Source: SAR324 cluster bacterium
GTDB taxonomy: Bacteria; SAR324; NAC60-12
Assembly: GCA_022448485.1 (NCBI GenBank)
Contig: JAKUUI010000009.1
Span: 1-53,078, forward strand
Direction: 5' to 3'
DNA: 53,078 nucleotides
This document shows positions 17,403 through 27,319 of the stretch, one piece after another; the stretch's first letter is position 1; every line of letters begins with the position of its first letter. A program made the translations under genes and the position numbers. The notes under the pieces were generated by a model, which saw nothing but the letters and a program-made list of their open reading frames with translations, did no database searches and was not told where the DNA came from.

Positions 17403-19328
17403 TCAATGTACTGTAACTCCAGGTTTTACCTTGTTTGGAGCATCTATTAAAACAAGTTTTCCATTATCGTCTGAAAAAAGAATCATCCCCTCTGAAATTT
17501 CGCCTCTTAATTTGATTGGTTTCAAGTTTGCGACTACGAGCACACGTCGATCAGTCATTTCTTCCGGCGTGTAGAACTCAGCTGCTCCGGAAACGATCAA
17601 ACGCAAATGTCCTTCACCTAAATCTACTTCAGAACAGAGCAACCTGGTTGAATTTTCAAGCTTCCGGCAAGATCGGATATGACCTACCTTCAGTTCCATT
17701 TTCTGAAAATCATCAAAAGCCAGCCATTCTTTTCCCATTTCCGGCTGCTTTGTTTTAGTTTTTTCTGGCACCTGAGCCTTTTCTGGAGTTTCATCCGCAA
17801 AAGAAACCTGAATTTTCTGAAACAATGGTTTTGGTTCCGGCAGCTCCGCTCCCGCAACTAATACTCCAGGAGTCAGTTTCTCAAATAAAATCAACTCTGC
17901 ACCAAGTCCGAGAGCTTTTCGAGCCTCACACATTTTTTCCGGCATCACTGGACCAAGCAGTCCAACCAAGATTCTTGCCATATCCAGTGCCGTGTAAAGC
18001 ACTGTTCCCAAGCGCTCACGCTCTTCAGGCTGCTTGGCCAGACTCCACGGTTTGCAGCTATCGATATATTTGTTGACCTGACTGCTAAGCCAAGCTACGT
18101 GTTCCAGAGCACGGTGTGGCTGAAAAGCAAGAATGTTTTCCCGACACGTTTCCACACCTTTGATGAATGAATTCCGGATATCTTTTTCCAGGTCTCCAAC
18201 TTCTCCCAATGGAGGCACACAGCCCTCAAAATTTTTGCGGCTCATACTAATCGAGCGGTTGAGTAAATTTCCAAAGTTATTGGCTAAATCACCATTGTAA
18301 CGTGTGATAGCCAGCTCTTCGGTAAAATTTGAATCTTCCCCAAAACTCATGTCACGCAACAAAAAATAACGTAGAGCATCAACACCAAGGTGATCTTTCA
18401 TGGCCAATGGATCAACTACATTACCCAGTGACTTGCTCATTTTGCTGCCACCCACTATCCAGTGACCGTGAACTACCAATTTTTTAAAGACGGGCAACCC
18501 TGCAGCTTTGAGCATGCATGGCCAGTAGATTCCGTGAGTTTTTAAAATATCCTTACCTATGATGTGGTGAACATGCGGCCAGTATTTATGAAACTTTTCC
18601 CCTTCCGGCCAGCCCAGTGCACTCGCATAATTTAACAGCGCATCAAACCAGACATAAGTAACAAATTTATCATCAAAAGGCATATCAATCCCCCAGTCCA
18701 GCCGGTTTTTTGGGCGCGAAATACACAAATCCTGAAGAGGTGCTTTGAGAAACTGAATCAGTTCATTGCGGTAACGTCCGGGATAAACCCAGCTTTCGTT
18801 GTGCTTCAACTCTTCAACCAGCCAATCCTGATAGGAACTCATCCGGAAGAAATAATTTTGTTCCTTATACGATTCCGGAGGAATTTGATGGTCAGGACAA
18901 TCTCCGTCCTCCAACTCAGCCTCATCCAAAAAACGTTCACAACCGACACAATATAGACCTTGATAGTCTTTGAGATAAATCTCACCCTGATCAAAAATTT
19001 TTTGCAAAATTTGCTGAACACAAGCTTTGTGCTCAGGATCAGTTGTACGAATAAACTGATCATTTTCAATGTGCAGATGCGGCCACATTTCACGAAATTC
19101 CTGGCTAATCTGATCTACAAATTCTTGAGGTTCAATTCCGGATTTTGCAGCTGATTCCACGATTTTTTGTCCATGCTCATCTGTTCCGGTTAAAAAATAA
19201 GTATCAGCACCAAACAATTTCCAGAAACGCGTCAAAACATCCGTTGCAATCGAGGTGTATGCATGCCCGATGTGCGGATGGCTATTCACGTAATAAATTG
19301 GAGTGGTGATGTAAAATGTGTTGTTCAT
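17403..19328 (-). CDS. metG: Methionyl-tRNA synthetase
   Basis: Charges tRNA-Met with methionine. The 641-residue class I enzyme has the HIGH motif in SHPHIGHAYTSIATD near residue 20 and a zinc-knuckle region CVGCERF with a later CPDH. KMSKSLGNVVDP follows near residue 298. A C-terminal Trbp111-type tRNA-binding domain spans about residues 540-641 (MELKVGHIRSCRKLE to the end). It lies between yhbY and nuoA in the gene block that splits the complex I operon. Confidence 0.97.
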   Translation of the reverse strand: MNNTFYITTPIYYVNSHPHIGHAYTSIATDVLTRFWKLFGADTYFLTGTDEHGQKIVESAAKSGIEPQEFVDQISQEFREMWPHLHIENDQFIRTTDPEHKACVQQILQKIFDQGEIYLKDYQGLYCVGCERFLDEAELEDGDCPDHQIPPESYKEQNYFFRMSSYQDWLVEELKHNESWVYPGRYRNELIQFLKAPLQDLCISRPKNRLDWGIDMPFDDKFVTYVWFDALLNYASALGWPEGEKFHKYWPHVHHIIGKDILKTHGIYWPCMLKAAGLPVFKKLVVHGHWIVGGSKMSKSLGNVVDPLAMKDHLGVDALRYFLLRDMSFGEDSNFTEELAITRYNGDLANNFGNLLNRSISMSRKNFEGCVPPLGEVGDLEKDIRNSFIKGVETCRENILAFQPHRALEHVAWLSSQVNKYIDSCKPWSLAKQPEERERLGTVLYTALDMARILVGLLGPVMPEKMCEARKALGLGAELILFEKLTPGVLVAGAELPEPKPLFQKIQVSFADETPEKAQVPEKTKTKQPEMGKEWLAFDDFQKMELKVGHIRSCRKLENSTRLLCSEVDLGEGHLRLIVSGAAEFYTPEEMTDRRVLVVANLKPIKLRGEISEGMILFSDDNGKLVLIDAPNKVKPGVTVH

Positions 19329-19499
19329 ACAAATTGAAAATCTATGGTGTTTTCTTAAAAAGACTCAAAATGCCAGAAATGATTATTATCGGATGAACAG
19401 CGAGGATTTATTTATGAGATCTTGATTATACCTTCTCCATGAAGTACAGCAGTTTTTTTACGATTCAGGTCTTTTTACAACTGCAACATCAGTGGAGAA

Positions 19500-19793
19500 T
19501 CATGTTGCAGGAAGTTCTATTTCTGGTTCATCTGAATGAGGGCAATAAAGCACGAGAGTTTTTCCAATCACCTGGACGACTTCAAGACTTTTGGCTCTAC
19601 TCAATTCGTCTGCACATTCTTTTTTTGTCAAGGGACAGTTGTCAAGAACTTTGAGTTTAATCAACTCATGGTCAAGCAACTGGACTTCGATTTCGCGTCT
19701 GGTTTCCTGAGAAAGTCCCTGTTTGCCAAGATTCACCACCGGTTTCAATGGATGTGCCAGTGCACGCAAATAACGTTTTTGTTTTCCGGTCAT
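19500..19793 (-). CDS. yhbY: CRS1/YhbY-domain RNA-binding protein
   Basis: Small ribosome-associated RNA-binding protein of the YhbY family, linked to large-subunit assembly. The 97 residues form one CRM domain with LTGKQKRYLRALAHPLKPVVNLGKQGLS (shown by its ends, residues 1-27) and the following IGKTLVLY strand. The GxxG-like loop falls in the expected place. It follows gatC by two bases on the same strand and precedes metG. Confidence 0.9.
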   Translation of the reverse strand: MTGKQKRYLRALAHPLKPVVNLGKQGLSQETRREIEVQLLDHELIKLKVLDNCPLTKKECADELSRAKSLEVVQVIGKTLVLYCPHSDEPEIELPAT

Positions 19794-19795
19794 GC

Positions 19796-20089
19796 CTAAT
19801 TATCCTGATCAATCACCCGCGGAACCTTAAAAAAACCATTTTCCAGATGCGGACTAAACTGTTCAGGAGAAACCGGAGATTTCACCATTTTATCTTCCCG
19901 ACTACCGCTTAAATAGCTTTCATCAGTTTCGACTGCAACTTTCGGAATTTCTGCCGTTTTCAAAAGTTCAAAGTATTCCAGAATCACAGAAAATTGTTCT
20001 GCAAAAATTTCCGTTTCTTGTTCTGTTAATTCCAATGATGAAAGACGAGCAATCTTACGTACTTCCTCCGGGCTGAATCTGCTTGTCAT
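19796..20089 (-). CDS. gatC: Glutamyl-tRNA(Gln)/aspartyl-tRNA(Asn) amidotransferase subunit C
   Basis: Small stabilising subunit of the GatCAB amidotransferase, which converts mischarged Glu-tRNA(Gln) or Asp-tRNA(Asn). The 97-residue protein has the typical EVRKIARLSSLELTEQE start and an FSVILEYFELLKTAEI helix, ending in a FFKVPRVID tail that matches the family C-terminus. Its start overlaps the fabZ stop by four bases. gatA and gatB are not in the window. Confidence 0.93.
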   Translation of the reverse strand: MTSRFSPEEVRKIARLSSLELTEQETEIFAEQFSVILEYFELLKTAEIPKVAVETDESYLSGSREDKMVKSPVSPEQFSPHLENGFFKVPRVIDQDN

Positions 20090-20523
20090 GTAGGTTGTAG
20101 CATTAATTTGATTTCTGCCTGTGCCGCCAACTTTCCATCAACGCTTGCTTTGCCCTCAAAGACCCAAAAGTTGCGGCGCTGATTACTCAAAGTTGTTTCC
20201 AAAATCAACTGATCCCCGGGAACAACCGGAACCCGAAATTTTGCGTTATTGATTCCGGCAAAAAAAACGATACTGCCGGCCTCAGCTTTACCTTTTCCTG
20301 AGTCAATTACAATTCCTGCAGTTTGTGCTAGTGCTTCAATAATCATTACGCCAGGAAGAACTGCCTGCTGCGGGAAATGCCCTTGAAAAACTTCCTCATT
20401 TGCAGAAATATTTTTCAGAGCTTTGCAGTACTTGCCATCACGAATCTCCAGCACTCTGTCCACAAGTAAAAAAGGGTAACGGTGCGGCAGAATTTTCTTG
20501 ATTCCCTCCAGGTTCATCATCAA
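20086..20523 (-). CDS. fabZ: (3R)-hydroxyacyl-ACP dehydratase FabZ
   Basis: Dehydrates 3-hydroxyacyl-ACP in fatty acid synthesis. The 145-residue hot-dog protein has KKILPHRYPFLLVDRV at the start, the catalytic His in FQGHFPQQAVLPGVM and Glu in IIEALAQTAG. It overlaps gatC downstream and the ompH gene upstream by four bases each, so the run is tightly coupled. Many Gram-negatives place fabZ near skp/ompH, lpxD and lpxA; here the lpx genes are absent. Confidence 0.96.
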   Translation of the reverse strand: MMMNLEGIKKILPHRYPFLLVDRVLEIRDGKYCKALKNISANEEVFQGHFPQQAVLPGVMIIEALAQTAGIVIDSGKGKAEAGSIVFFAGINNAKFRVPVVPGDQLILETTLSNQRRNFWVFEGKASVDGKLAAQAEIKLMLQPT

Positions 20524-21044
20524 TCCCCTCCTGCTTGTTTTAGTGCATTGTATGCATCGATCACTTTTTGTGTAAGATCAGTTGTATCTTCCTTCATGTA
20601 CAAAATTACTTGTGCGGCATTCTTTTCAAGCACCAAATCAAGCTTCTCTTTGATGGAAATGGTGCGAATCACGGTTTTGAGTTCTTTGAAAATCACCTCC
20701 GTTAAGCGGCGTTCTTCCAGCCTCATTTCCTGTTCAACGGAGCGAACTTTTTCACGCAGCTGCTGCTGTCGTGCAATCAACTCTTGTTCTTTGCCGACCT
20801 TGGCTTTGGGAGTCAACAAAGGATTATTCCGCAAGTCATCTGCAAGTTTGCGAAGTTCTGTCTCTTCAAGTTTAAACTCCTGCTGTTTTTGACGTCCTCG
20901 CCGCTCCAGTATATTTTTTGACCGAATTCCTGGTTCAGACCGGTTAAGAGCTTCATTCAGATCAACAACACCAATCTCCATGGCATAAGCAGGAGAGATC
21001 AGGCAAAAAAAAGCAAGAATAATAAAAGATAGAAAATATTTCAT
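20520..21044 (-). CDS. OmpH/Skp-family periplasmic chaperone
   Basis: Skp-type chaperones hold unfolded outer-membrane proteins in the periplasm. The 174-residue product starts with a signal peptide (hydrophobic to about residue 19, cleavage likely after AYA). EIGVVDLNEALNRSEPG follows, then a long charged coiled coil (about residues 45-115) and a C-terminal return, the OmpH layout. It lies between nuoL and fabZ, a remnant of the usual skp-fabZ neighbourhood, without bamA or lpxD here. Confidence 0.88.
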   Translation of the reverse strand: MKYFLSFIILAFFCLISPAYAMEIGVVDLNEALNRSEPGIRSKNILERRGRQKQQEFKLEETELRKLADDLRNNPLLTPKAKVGKEQELIARQQQLREKVRSVEQEMRLEERRLTEVIFKELKTVIRTISIKEKLDLVLEKNAAQVILYMKEDTTDLTQKVIDAYNALKQAGGD

Positions 21045-21102
21045 GTCTTTGTTATTGCTAGTGATTATCTTTCCAGCAAAAGAAATAAAACCACAAATAG
21101 TT

Positions 21103-23013
21103 TTACATCACGTACCATAGAATCAGGAAAGTTCCAAGAGTGAAGATGAGGGCATAATTCTGAGTTAATCCGTTTTGGAAAGGTCGGATAGTATTTCCGA
21201 CCATACGTGCAACGATGCCAGTTGTATTAACAGAACGATCAATAACATTTTGATCAAAAAGCCGCCAGAGCAAATGGGTCGAAAGTAGACGACCCGGTTG
21301 AATGATCAGCGCATCATAAATTTCATCAACATACCACTTGTTGAGAGAAAGTTGATATGCCCATTCCCATTTGCTCCGCAATGCGGAGGCAATCTTAAAT
21401 CCAGAATGATACAAACGACTTGCCACAAACCAGGCCAATAGTGCAAACATTACAGAAAGTATCATCAGTGTCCACTCGGTTGAAACTGTTCCGTGACCTC
21501 CGGGGATCTCCGCAAAGAAATCATGGAAGAAAACTTCTATTCCATTAGGGATTAAATGGAATACATGTGGCACGCCGAAGAACCCGCCTAAAACTGCGAG
21601 TACGGCTAAAATCATCAATGGTATGGTTATCGTAAAAGGGGACTCCCGAACATGTTTGGCTACGTGTGAATCCACCCGGGACTCTCCGTGAAATGTCAAA
21701 TATATCATTCTGAACATATAAAATGCTGTCATTCCGGCAGTTAAAAAACCTACTCCCCAGAGCCAAGGACCTCCATATGAAGAACTGAAGGCTTTCCATA
21801 GAATTTCGTCTTTGCTGAAAAATCCAGAGAAAAACGGAATCCCGGATATTGCAAGTGTACCAAGCAGCATGGTTACATAGGTGATCGGCAGCTTGTTGCT
21901 TAGTGCACCCATTTTTCGCATGTCTTGCTCATGATGAATTGCAAGAATGACTGATCCGGAACCCAAAAAGAGAAGTGCCTTAAAAAAAGCATGTGTCATG
22001 ACATGAAAAACTCCTGCACCAAAAGCTCCGACTCCCATTGCCAAAAACATGTAACCCAACTGGCTGACCGTTGAATAAGCCAGGACTCGCTTGATATCGG
22101 TTTGCGTGATGGCAATGGTTGCCGCCAAAAGTGCAGTTGTTGCCCCAACGACAGCAATGACGTTCATCGTGAAAGGAGCCAACACAAACAGATGACTCAA
22201 ACGGGCAACCATGTATAAACCGGCAGTCACCATCGTTGCGGCATGGATCAGGGCAGAGACCGGAGTTGGACCTTCCATTGCGTCAGGCAGCCAAACGAAA
22301 AGTGGAATTTGTGCTGATTTGCCGGTAGCTCCAAGAAAGAGCAACAGAGTAATTGCTGTTACCAGCGAACCACCATAATCCAGTCGTGTTGCGGCTTCTG
22401 CATTCACGGTGGCAAATTCTATCGATCCAAAAGCTAAAAAAATCAGCAATACTGCTGACAATACGCCAAAATCACCGACTCGATTGAAAAGGAAAGCTTT
22501 TTTGGCGGCTTCAGCAGCAGAGTCTTTTTCCAAATAGTAACCGATCAATAAATAAGAGCAAAGACCTACTCCTTCCCAGCCTACGAACATCAGCAAAAAA
22601 CTGTCTCCAAGAACCAGGAGCAGCATGAAAAAAACAAATAAATTAAGATAGGCAAAAAAACGGTAGTATCCAGATTCTCCATCCATGTAGCCTACGGAAT
22701 AGACGTGAATCAAAAAACCAACTCCCGTGATCACCAACAAATACAGGCTGGAAAGTTGATCAACCTGAAAGTTGATGCCCGCTTCAAAATTTCCACTGAC
22801 GATCCAGGTATAAAGATGTTCATGGAGCACGTTGCCTTCAACCTCAAGCATCTGAAAAAACAGGACCAGCGACTGAGCAAAAGCCAGTGCAATTGCCAGC
22901 GGCCCGACAAATGTAACAAAACGTGTTCCAAAACGTTTGCCCAAAAAACCATTCAGAATAAATCCCAGCAAAGGGAATGCGGGTACAAGCCAAATTTGCG
23001 ACATACCTACCAC
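21103..23013 (-). CDS. nuoL: NADH-quinone oxidoreductase subunit L
   Basis: Distal proton-pumping antiporter-like subunit of complex I. The 636-residue protein has many hydrophobic helices. Family landmarks include [18 protein letters not shown] near residue 145, [19 protein letters not shown] near residue 252, [15 protein letters not shown] and the C-terminal lateral-helix region. It overlaps nuoK by seven bases. It is the last nuo gene before the ompH-to-metG block; nuoM and nuoN do not follow. Confidence 0.97.
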   Translation of the reverse strand: MVGMSQIWLVPAFPLLGFILNGFLGKRFGTRFVTFVGPLAIALAFAQSLVLFFQMLEVEGNVLHEHLYTWIVSGNFEAGINFQVDQLSSLYLLVITGVGFLIHVYSVGYMDGESGYYRFFAYLNLFVFFMLLLVLGDSFLLMFVGWEGVGLCSYLLIGYYLEKDSAAEAAKKAFLFNRVGDFGVLSAVLLIFLAFGSIEFATVNAEAATRLDYGGSLVTAITLLLFLGATGKSAQIPLFVWLPDAMEGPTPVSALIHAATMVTAGLYMVARLSHLFVLAPFTMNVIAVVGATTALLAATIAITQTDIKRVLAYSTVSQLGYMFLAMGVGAFGAGVFHVMTHAFFKALLFLGSGSVILAIHHEQDMRKMGALSNKLPITYVTMLLGTLAISGIPFFSGFFSKDEILWKAFSSSYGGPWLWGVGFLTAGMTAFYMFRMIYLTFHGESRVDSHVAKHVRESPFTITIPLMILAVLAVLGGFFGVPHVFHLIPNGIEVFFHDFFAEIPGGHGTVSTEWTLMILSVMFALLAWFVASRLYHSGFKIASALRSKWEWAYQLSLNKWYVDEIYDALIIQPGRLLSTHLLWRLFDQNVIDRSVNTTGIVARMVGNTIRPFQNGLTQNYALIFTLGTFLILWYVM

Positions 23014-23309
23014 TTTAATAAGTTGAATTCGTCAATATCCAGCGTTTTACTTGTCCGAAAAATTGAAAGAATGATCGAAAGACCGACTACTGCTTCTGCC
23101 GCAGCAACTACGATGATAAAAAAGATAAACACCACGCCTGTCATAGAATCCATGCCCCGGGCAAAGGTAGCAAAGGACAAGTTGACCGCGTTTAACATCA
23201 ACTCAATGCTCATAAACATTATAATCACATTGCGGCGTAACATCACACCAAGTACCCCTATTGTAAAAAGGAGTGCACTCAGCAATAAAATGTGCTCAAT
23301 GGGAATCAT
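23007..23309 (-). CDS. nuoK: NADH-quinone oxidoreductase subunit K
   Basis: Small membrane subunit of complex I with three helices and two conserved glutamates. The 100 residues read as a standard NuoK, with [19 protein letters not shown], the [16 protein letters not shown] helix (Glu near residue 36) and [15 protein letters not shown]. It lies between nuoJ and nuoL, overlapping the latter. Confidence 0.96.
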   Translation of the reverse strand: MIPIEHILLLSALLFTIGVLGVMLRRNVIIMFMSIELMLNAVNLSFATFARGMDSMTGVVFIFFIIVVAAAEAVVGLSIILSIFRTSKTLDIDEFNLLKW

Positions 23310-23318
23310 AAAAAAGTC

Positions 23319-23831
23319 TCATTGAAAACGACGTTTTGCAATCACCACCGCACCAATCACGGCAATGAGTAGGAGAATAGCAATAATTTCAAATGACAAA
23401 ATATAATCAGTAAAAAGCAAACGACCTATCAGAGCAACCGAACCGACTTCTTCTACTATCTCAATAGGATATGCCCCTTTGGGACCAAGCTGTAATTCGT
23501 CTGCCGTGAAGAGACTGGCTATTTGCACGAAAATCCACAATGAGAGAAGCCCCGCCAATAATTTTCCAATTGACCATTTGTTGACATACTTCTCATTATC
23601 CTTTGAGGACAGCAGCATCAGTACAAAAAGGAAAAGAACCATAATAGCGCCAGCATAAACCAAAACCTGAATGACTGCCACAAATTCTGCGTTGAGCATC
23701 ACATAGATTGCACCCAAACAGAAAAATGTGCCCACCAGGGACAGAGCGCAATGAATTGGGCTTCGCAAAAAAAGCACACCCAATGCGCCCAACACACTTA
23801 GAGAAGCAAAAACGTAGAAAATTGTTAACAT
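23319..23831 (-). CDS. nuoJ: NADH-quinone oxidoreductase subunit J
   Basis: Membrane subunit of complex I with about five helices. The 170-residue product carries SPIHCALSLVGTFFCLGAIYVML near residue 25 and the family core FVAVIQVLVYAGAIMVLFLFVLMLL (shown by its ends, residues about 50-74), then a C-terminal helix ending VIAKRRFQ. It is followed by nuoK with a nine-base gap and preceded by nuoG. Confidence 0.96.
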   Translation of the reverse strand: MLTIFYVFASLSVLGALGVLFLRSPIHCALSLVGTFFCLGAIYVMLNAEFVAVIQVLVYAGAIMVLFLFVLMLLSSKDNEKYVNKWSIGKLLAGLLSLWIFVQIASLFTADELQLGPKGAYPIEIVEEVGSVALIGRLLFTDYILSFEIIAILLLIAVIGAVVIAKRRFQ

Positions 23832-23869
23832 CTTTTTTGATTACGATATGAGTTATAAAATCACAGAAA

Positions 23870-25501
23870 CTAAGCCTGTTTCACAAGCACTTTCATTCCA
23901 GTGTCTTTTGTTTTATTCTTTAGCTCTATTCCAAGACTGCCAATTTCATCAAAACTGACTCCGGAAAATGCTTTTGCTTCCTGAACCATTGCAGCAAAAA
24001 CTTGTGGTACACTATCAAAACAACTTGTCTGTCCAAGAGATTGTAACAGTTCTGCAAGAATCTGCCACTCTGGACGAGTCCTGCGCAAGGCCTGAATCGC
24101 AATTTCAGTTGATTGAACTCGCTGATGTTTGTTGGTATACGTTCCCTCTTTCTCAGAATAATACTGACCAGGAAGCACAACGTCCGCAATCTCGCCCCAG
24201 GAATTGTGAAAAACTCCAAGATGGACTACCAACTGCGTTCTTTTTATTATTTCCTTAATCTCCGATTCGGCTTCAAATGGGTTCCCCAAGATAAAAACCA
24301 CTTTCAATTCACCTTCAATTACCTTCTTAAGTTTTGCGTTTTTCTCATCTCCCTTGATTTTCAGAGCTAGCGCCCCTGCACGGTTGGGCGTCTTGTCTGT
24401 TGTGATAAGGGTATTTATGAAAAAATCACTTTCACTTTGTCCCCATTTCGGCAAAGGACAAAAGATGTTATCAGAAGAAAATCCTTCTTTCAGCAGCTTT
24501 TGCAATAAAAATAGTTCTTCGTTGCTCGCACGGGTATCGGTAAGCGCAAGCACCTCATGCGGAAACGGCTTCAGTTCTTTGACTCGTTTAACAATTGCGC
24601 CATATGCCTCTTCCCAGGATACCCCTTCCAGGTTCCCTTCAACACGTCCTAACGGCCGGGGTATCCTGGTTTTTCGTTCATTCATCATTCTATAAGTCAA
24701 ACGCCCCTCATCACACAACCACCATTTGTTGACGTTTTGGTTTTCATGGGGCTTGAGCCGAAAGACTTCATTGCGGTCATGCTCAATTGTGACGTTGCAA
24801 CCGCTTGAACAACCGGTACAAATGGAGTAATTTTTTTTCAGTTTCCAAACACGGCGTTTGAAGCGGAATTCCTTCTCAGTAATGGCGCCTACTGGGCAGA
24901 TGTCTGCCATGTTACCCTGAAATTTATTCGTCATCGGCCTGTCAGCATAGGTATCCAGAGTCAATTCATGTCCGCGGTTAAACATACCAAATTCATTTGT
25001 ACCGGTGATTTCCCTGGTGAAACGATCACAGCGAGAACACTGTATGCAGCGGTTGCGTTCCATTGCGACAAAAGTACCAATGTCGCGCCAGCCGTTAACC
25101 CGTTTTGAGTAATCCATTTCCGACTTTCCGGAACCATATTTAAAAGAATAGTCTTGTAAAATACACTCTCCGGACTGGTCGCAAACTGGACAATCCAGAG
25201 GGTGATTTACCAGCAGAAACTCGTTTACAAGTTTCTGTCCCTCTTCTACTTTTTGATTAAGAGTTTCGACCTTCATGCCTTCCATGGCATCTAAAGAACA
25301 GGCAGTTTGGAGTTTTGGGGCGGGGCGGCCATTGCCCATATCGATGACATCCACAAGACACATTCGACATGTGGCAACAACAGACATTCCTGGATGGTAA
25401 CAATAATGGGGAATGATTTTTCCACTGCGCAGCACGGCAGAAAGAACTTTTTCACCTGGCTCATATTCAACCGGCTCACCATCAATCTGAAAGAAAGGCA
25501 T
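23870..25501 (-). CDS. nuoG: NADH-quinone oxidoreductase subunit G, short form
   Basis: Large Fe-S subunit of the complex I NADH module. The 543 residues carry the 2Fe-2S ligands (HYCYHPGMSVVATCRMCLV) and cluster N3 (HPLDCPVCDQSGEC). N4 is at RCIQCSRCDRFT with ICPVGAIT, and an N7-type set follows at CTGCSSGCNV with WWLCDEGR. The molybdopterin-oxidoreductase-like C-terminal part is much reduced compared with the 700-900 residue NuoG of many bacteria. A QYYSEKEGTYTNKHQRVQ motif near residue 452 remains. The gene sits between nuoF and nuoJ. Confidence 0.94.
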   Translation of the reverse strand: MPFFQIDGEPVEYEPGEKVLSAVLRSGKIIPHYCYHPGMSVVATCRMCLVDVIDMGNGRPAPKLQTACSLDAMEGMKVETLNQKVEEGQKLVNEFLLVNHPLDCPVCDQSGECILQDYSFKYGSGKSEMDYSKRVNGWRDIGTFVAMERNRCIQCSRCDRFTREITGTNEFGMFNRGHELTLDTYADRPMTNKFQGNMADICPVGAITEKEFRFKRRVWKLKKNYSICTGCSSGCNVTIEHDRNEVFRLKPHENQNVNKWWLCDEGRLTYRMMNERKTRIPRPLGRVEGNLEGVSWEEAYGAIVKRVKELKPFPHEVLALTDTRASNEELFLLQKLLKEGFSSDNIFCPLPKWGQSESDFFINTLITTDKTPNRAGALALKIKGDEKNAKLKKVIEGELKVVFILGNPFEAESEIKEIIKRTQLVVHLGVFHNSWGEIADVVLPGQYYSEKEGTYTNKHQRVQSTEIAIQALRRTRPEWQILAELLQSLGQTSCFDSVPQVFAAMVQEAKAFSGVSFDEIGSLGIELKNKTKDTGMKVLVKQA

Positions 25502-25511
25502 GTAAAACTCG

Positions 25512-26771
25512 TTAGAGAGTGGCGTAATATTTCCGGAATTCCTCCGGAAATTTGTTTACAAAACTTTGAATCGGCATTGCAGCAGCATCTCCCAAAGCGC
25601 AAAGAGTGGTCCCCAACATATTTCCACCAACACGGTAAAGGCGCTTTAATTTTTCGTCACTTCCGTTTCCTCTTAGAAAATCCTGGATAATTTGGCTCGA
25701 CCAGTGAGTTCCTTCTCTGCAAGGAGTACATTGGCCGCAGGATTCATGTGCGTAAAAACGGGTAATGCGATGGAGTAATTTTACTATATCAGTGCCTTCA
25801 TCAAATACCATCATTGCCGCAGATCCCAGCATGGTGCCGATTTTTGCTAAATCATCAAAATTATAAAGCACATCCACTTCATCGGCCTTCATGACCGGGG
25901 AAGAAGAGCCTCCAGGAATGACACCTTTGAGCTTCTTACCGTCCCGTATACCTCCGCCGATATCGTAAATAATGTCCTTCATACTTACGTCCATCCTCAA
26001 CTCATAAACTCCCGGACAATTAACATGACCGCTCAGGCTGACTAAATGAGTTCCAGAATTATTTTGCGGACCAAAACTTTTAAATGCCTCTGCTCCTCCA
26101 TCGCTTAAAATGAAGGGTATGCAGGCCAGTGTTTCAACATTATTCACACTCGTTGGACATCCATTAAAACCTGAAACTGCAGGAAACGGCGGCTTAACTC
26201 GAGGTTGGCCGCGTTTGCCCTCCAACGAATCGAGTAGTGCAGATTCTTCTCCGCAAATATAAGCACCAGCTCCAGTGTGAATAGTTATGTCCAGCTTAAA
26301 ACCGCTACCCAGAGGATTCGTACCAAGAAGTCCATCTGCGTATAACTCACCAACTGCAGCATTTAAGGTTTTGATGGCCGGAAAAAATTCTCCACGAACA
26401 TAGACATAAGCATGATGACAGCCAATAGCATAGCTGCTTATCATCAACCCTTCTAAAAACAGGTGCGGGTCTTTGAGCATCAGCTCACGATCCTTACAGG
26501 TTCCCGGTTCAGATTCATCCGCATTGGCAATCAGATAACTTGGCTTACCCGTACCTTTGGCCATGAAGCTCCACTTTAAACCTGTAGGGAATCCAGCTCC
26601 ACCCCGTCCACGTAAACCAGACTCTTTGACTTCCTGAACAACCTCTTCCGGCTTCATGCCAAATACTTTTTTTAAAGACTTAAAACCTCCGGATCTTTTG
26701 TAACCGGCCAGTGACTTGTCGTATTTGGGATTTCTAATATTTTTAAAAAGAACAAGTGTCTCTTCTGCCAT
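25512..26771 (-). CDS. nuoF: NADH-quinone oxidoreductase subunit F
   Basis: NADH-binding, FMN- and N3-cluster-bearing subunit of complex I. The 419-residue product shows the nucleotide loops GLRGRGGAGFPTGLKW near residue 53 and GAGAYICGEESALLDSLEG near residue 168. The 4Fe-4S motif is ESCGQCTPCREG near residue 338, with the fourth Cys in GTTLCALGDAA. The length is normal. It is three bases after nuoE, and nuoG follows. Confidence 0.97.
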   Translation of the reverse strand: MAEETLVLFKNIRNPKYDKSLAGYKRSGGFKSLKKVFGMKPEEVVQEVKESGLRGRGGAGFPTGLKWSFMAKGTGKPSYLIANADESEPGTCKDRELMLKDPHLFLEGLMISSYAIGCHHAYVYVRGEFFPAIKTLNAAVGELYADGLLGTNPLGSGFKLDITIHTGAGAYICGEESALLDSLEGKRGQPRVKPPFPAVSGFNGCPTSVNNVETLACIPFILSDGGAEAFKSFGPQNNSGTHLVSLSGHVNCPGVYELRMDVSMKDIIYDIGGGIRDGKKLKGVIPGGSSSPVMKADEVDVLYNFDDLAKIGTMLGSAAMMVFDEGTDIVKLLHRITRFYAHESCGQCTPCREGTHWSSQIIQDFLRGNGSDEKLKRLYRVGGNMLGTTLCALGDAAAMPIQSFVNKFPEEFRKYYATL

Positions 26772-26774
26772 TTT

Positions 26775-27245
26775 TTACTGCCTTAGCTCTTTGATCATTT
26801 TATCCATTTCTTCCGGAGTTACCTGCTCATGATAATCTTCATTCACGATCACCGCAGGTGCATAGCTGCACGCACCAATGCACTCCATCTCTTCGATGCT
26901 GAAGACACCATCATCAGTCGTGTGCCCTGCCTGAATTTCCAGTTTTTTTTCTGTGTGTTCCAACAGTTCCGTTCCACCCACTAGACAACACGGCACGCAG
27001 GTACAAATCTGCAAATGGTATCTCCCTGGACGCTTCAAACGGAACATGGTGTAGAAGGTTACCACACCTTCGATGTGAGTAAGCGGCACTTCACAAATAT
27101 CAGCTACGTGTTGCATCCACTCCTCTGTCAACCATCCTTCATTTTCTTTCTGAACCAAAAGTAAAATTGGAATCAGCGCATTCTGCTTGATGGGATAACG
27201 GCACAGCAGATTGTCAACCTGTGCCTGAATGTCCTCAGAAAACAA
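26775..27245 (-). CDS. nuoE: NADH-quinone oxidoreductase subunit E
   Basis: 24-kDa-type thioredoxin-fold subunit holding the 2Fe-2S cluster N1a. In the 156 residues the ligands are in ICTCVPCCLVGG near residue 79 and IGACSYAPAV near residue 120. The start is TTG at 27245, with an AGAGG ribosome binding site six bases upstream. This is the first gene of the whole nuo run, so the upstream promoter probably drives nuoE-F-G-J-K-L. Confidence 0.95.
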   Translation of the reverse strand: MFSEDIQAQVDNLLCRYPIKQNALIPILLLVQKENEGWLTEEWMQHVADICEVPLTHIEGVVTFYTMFRLKRPGRYHLQICTCVPCCLVGGTELLEHTEKKLEIQAGHTTDDGVFSIEEMECIGACSYAPAVIVNEDYHEQVTPEEMDKMIKELRQ

Positions 27246-27291
27246 ATTTAACCTCTTTTTTCTATGAAATGTCTAAAAATAACGTACATCA

Positions 27292-27319
27292 ATTGTATCA
27301 AATTCAGTCAAATAATCAA
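27292..27319 (-). promoter_or_regulatory. Probable sigma70-type promoter of the nuo operon
   Basis: On the minus strand TTGATT is followed after 16 bases by TACAAT, about 47 bases ahead of the TTG start of nuoE. The boxes differ from consensus by two and one bases. It is the best match in the gap for leftward transcription. Confidence 0.5.

Noticed and set aside
22705-23325. 206-codon plus-strand frame opposite nuoL/nuoK
   Set aside because: Antisense shadow of two well-supported complex I genes; composition is not protein-like.
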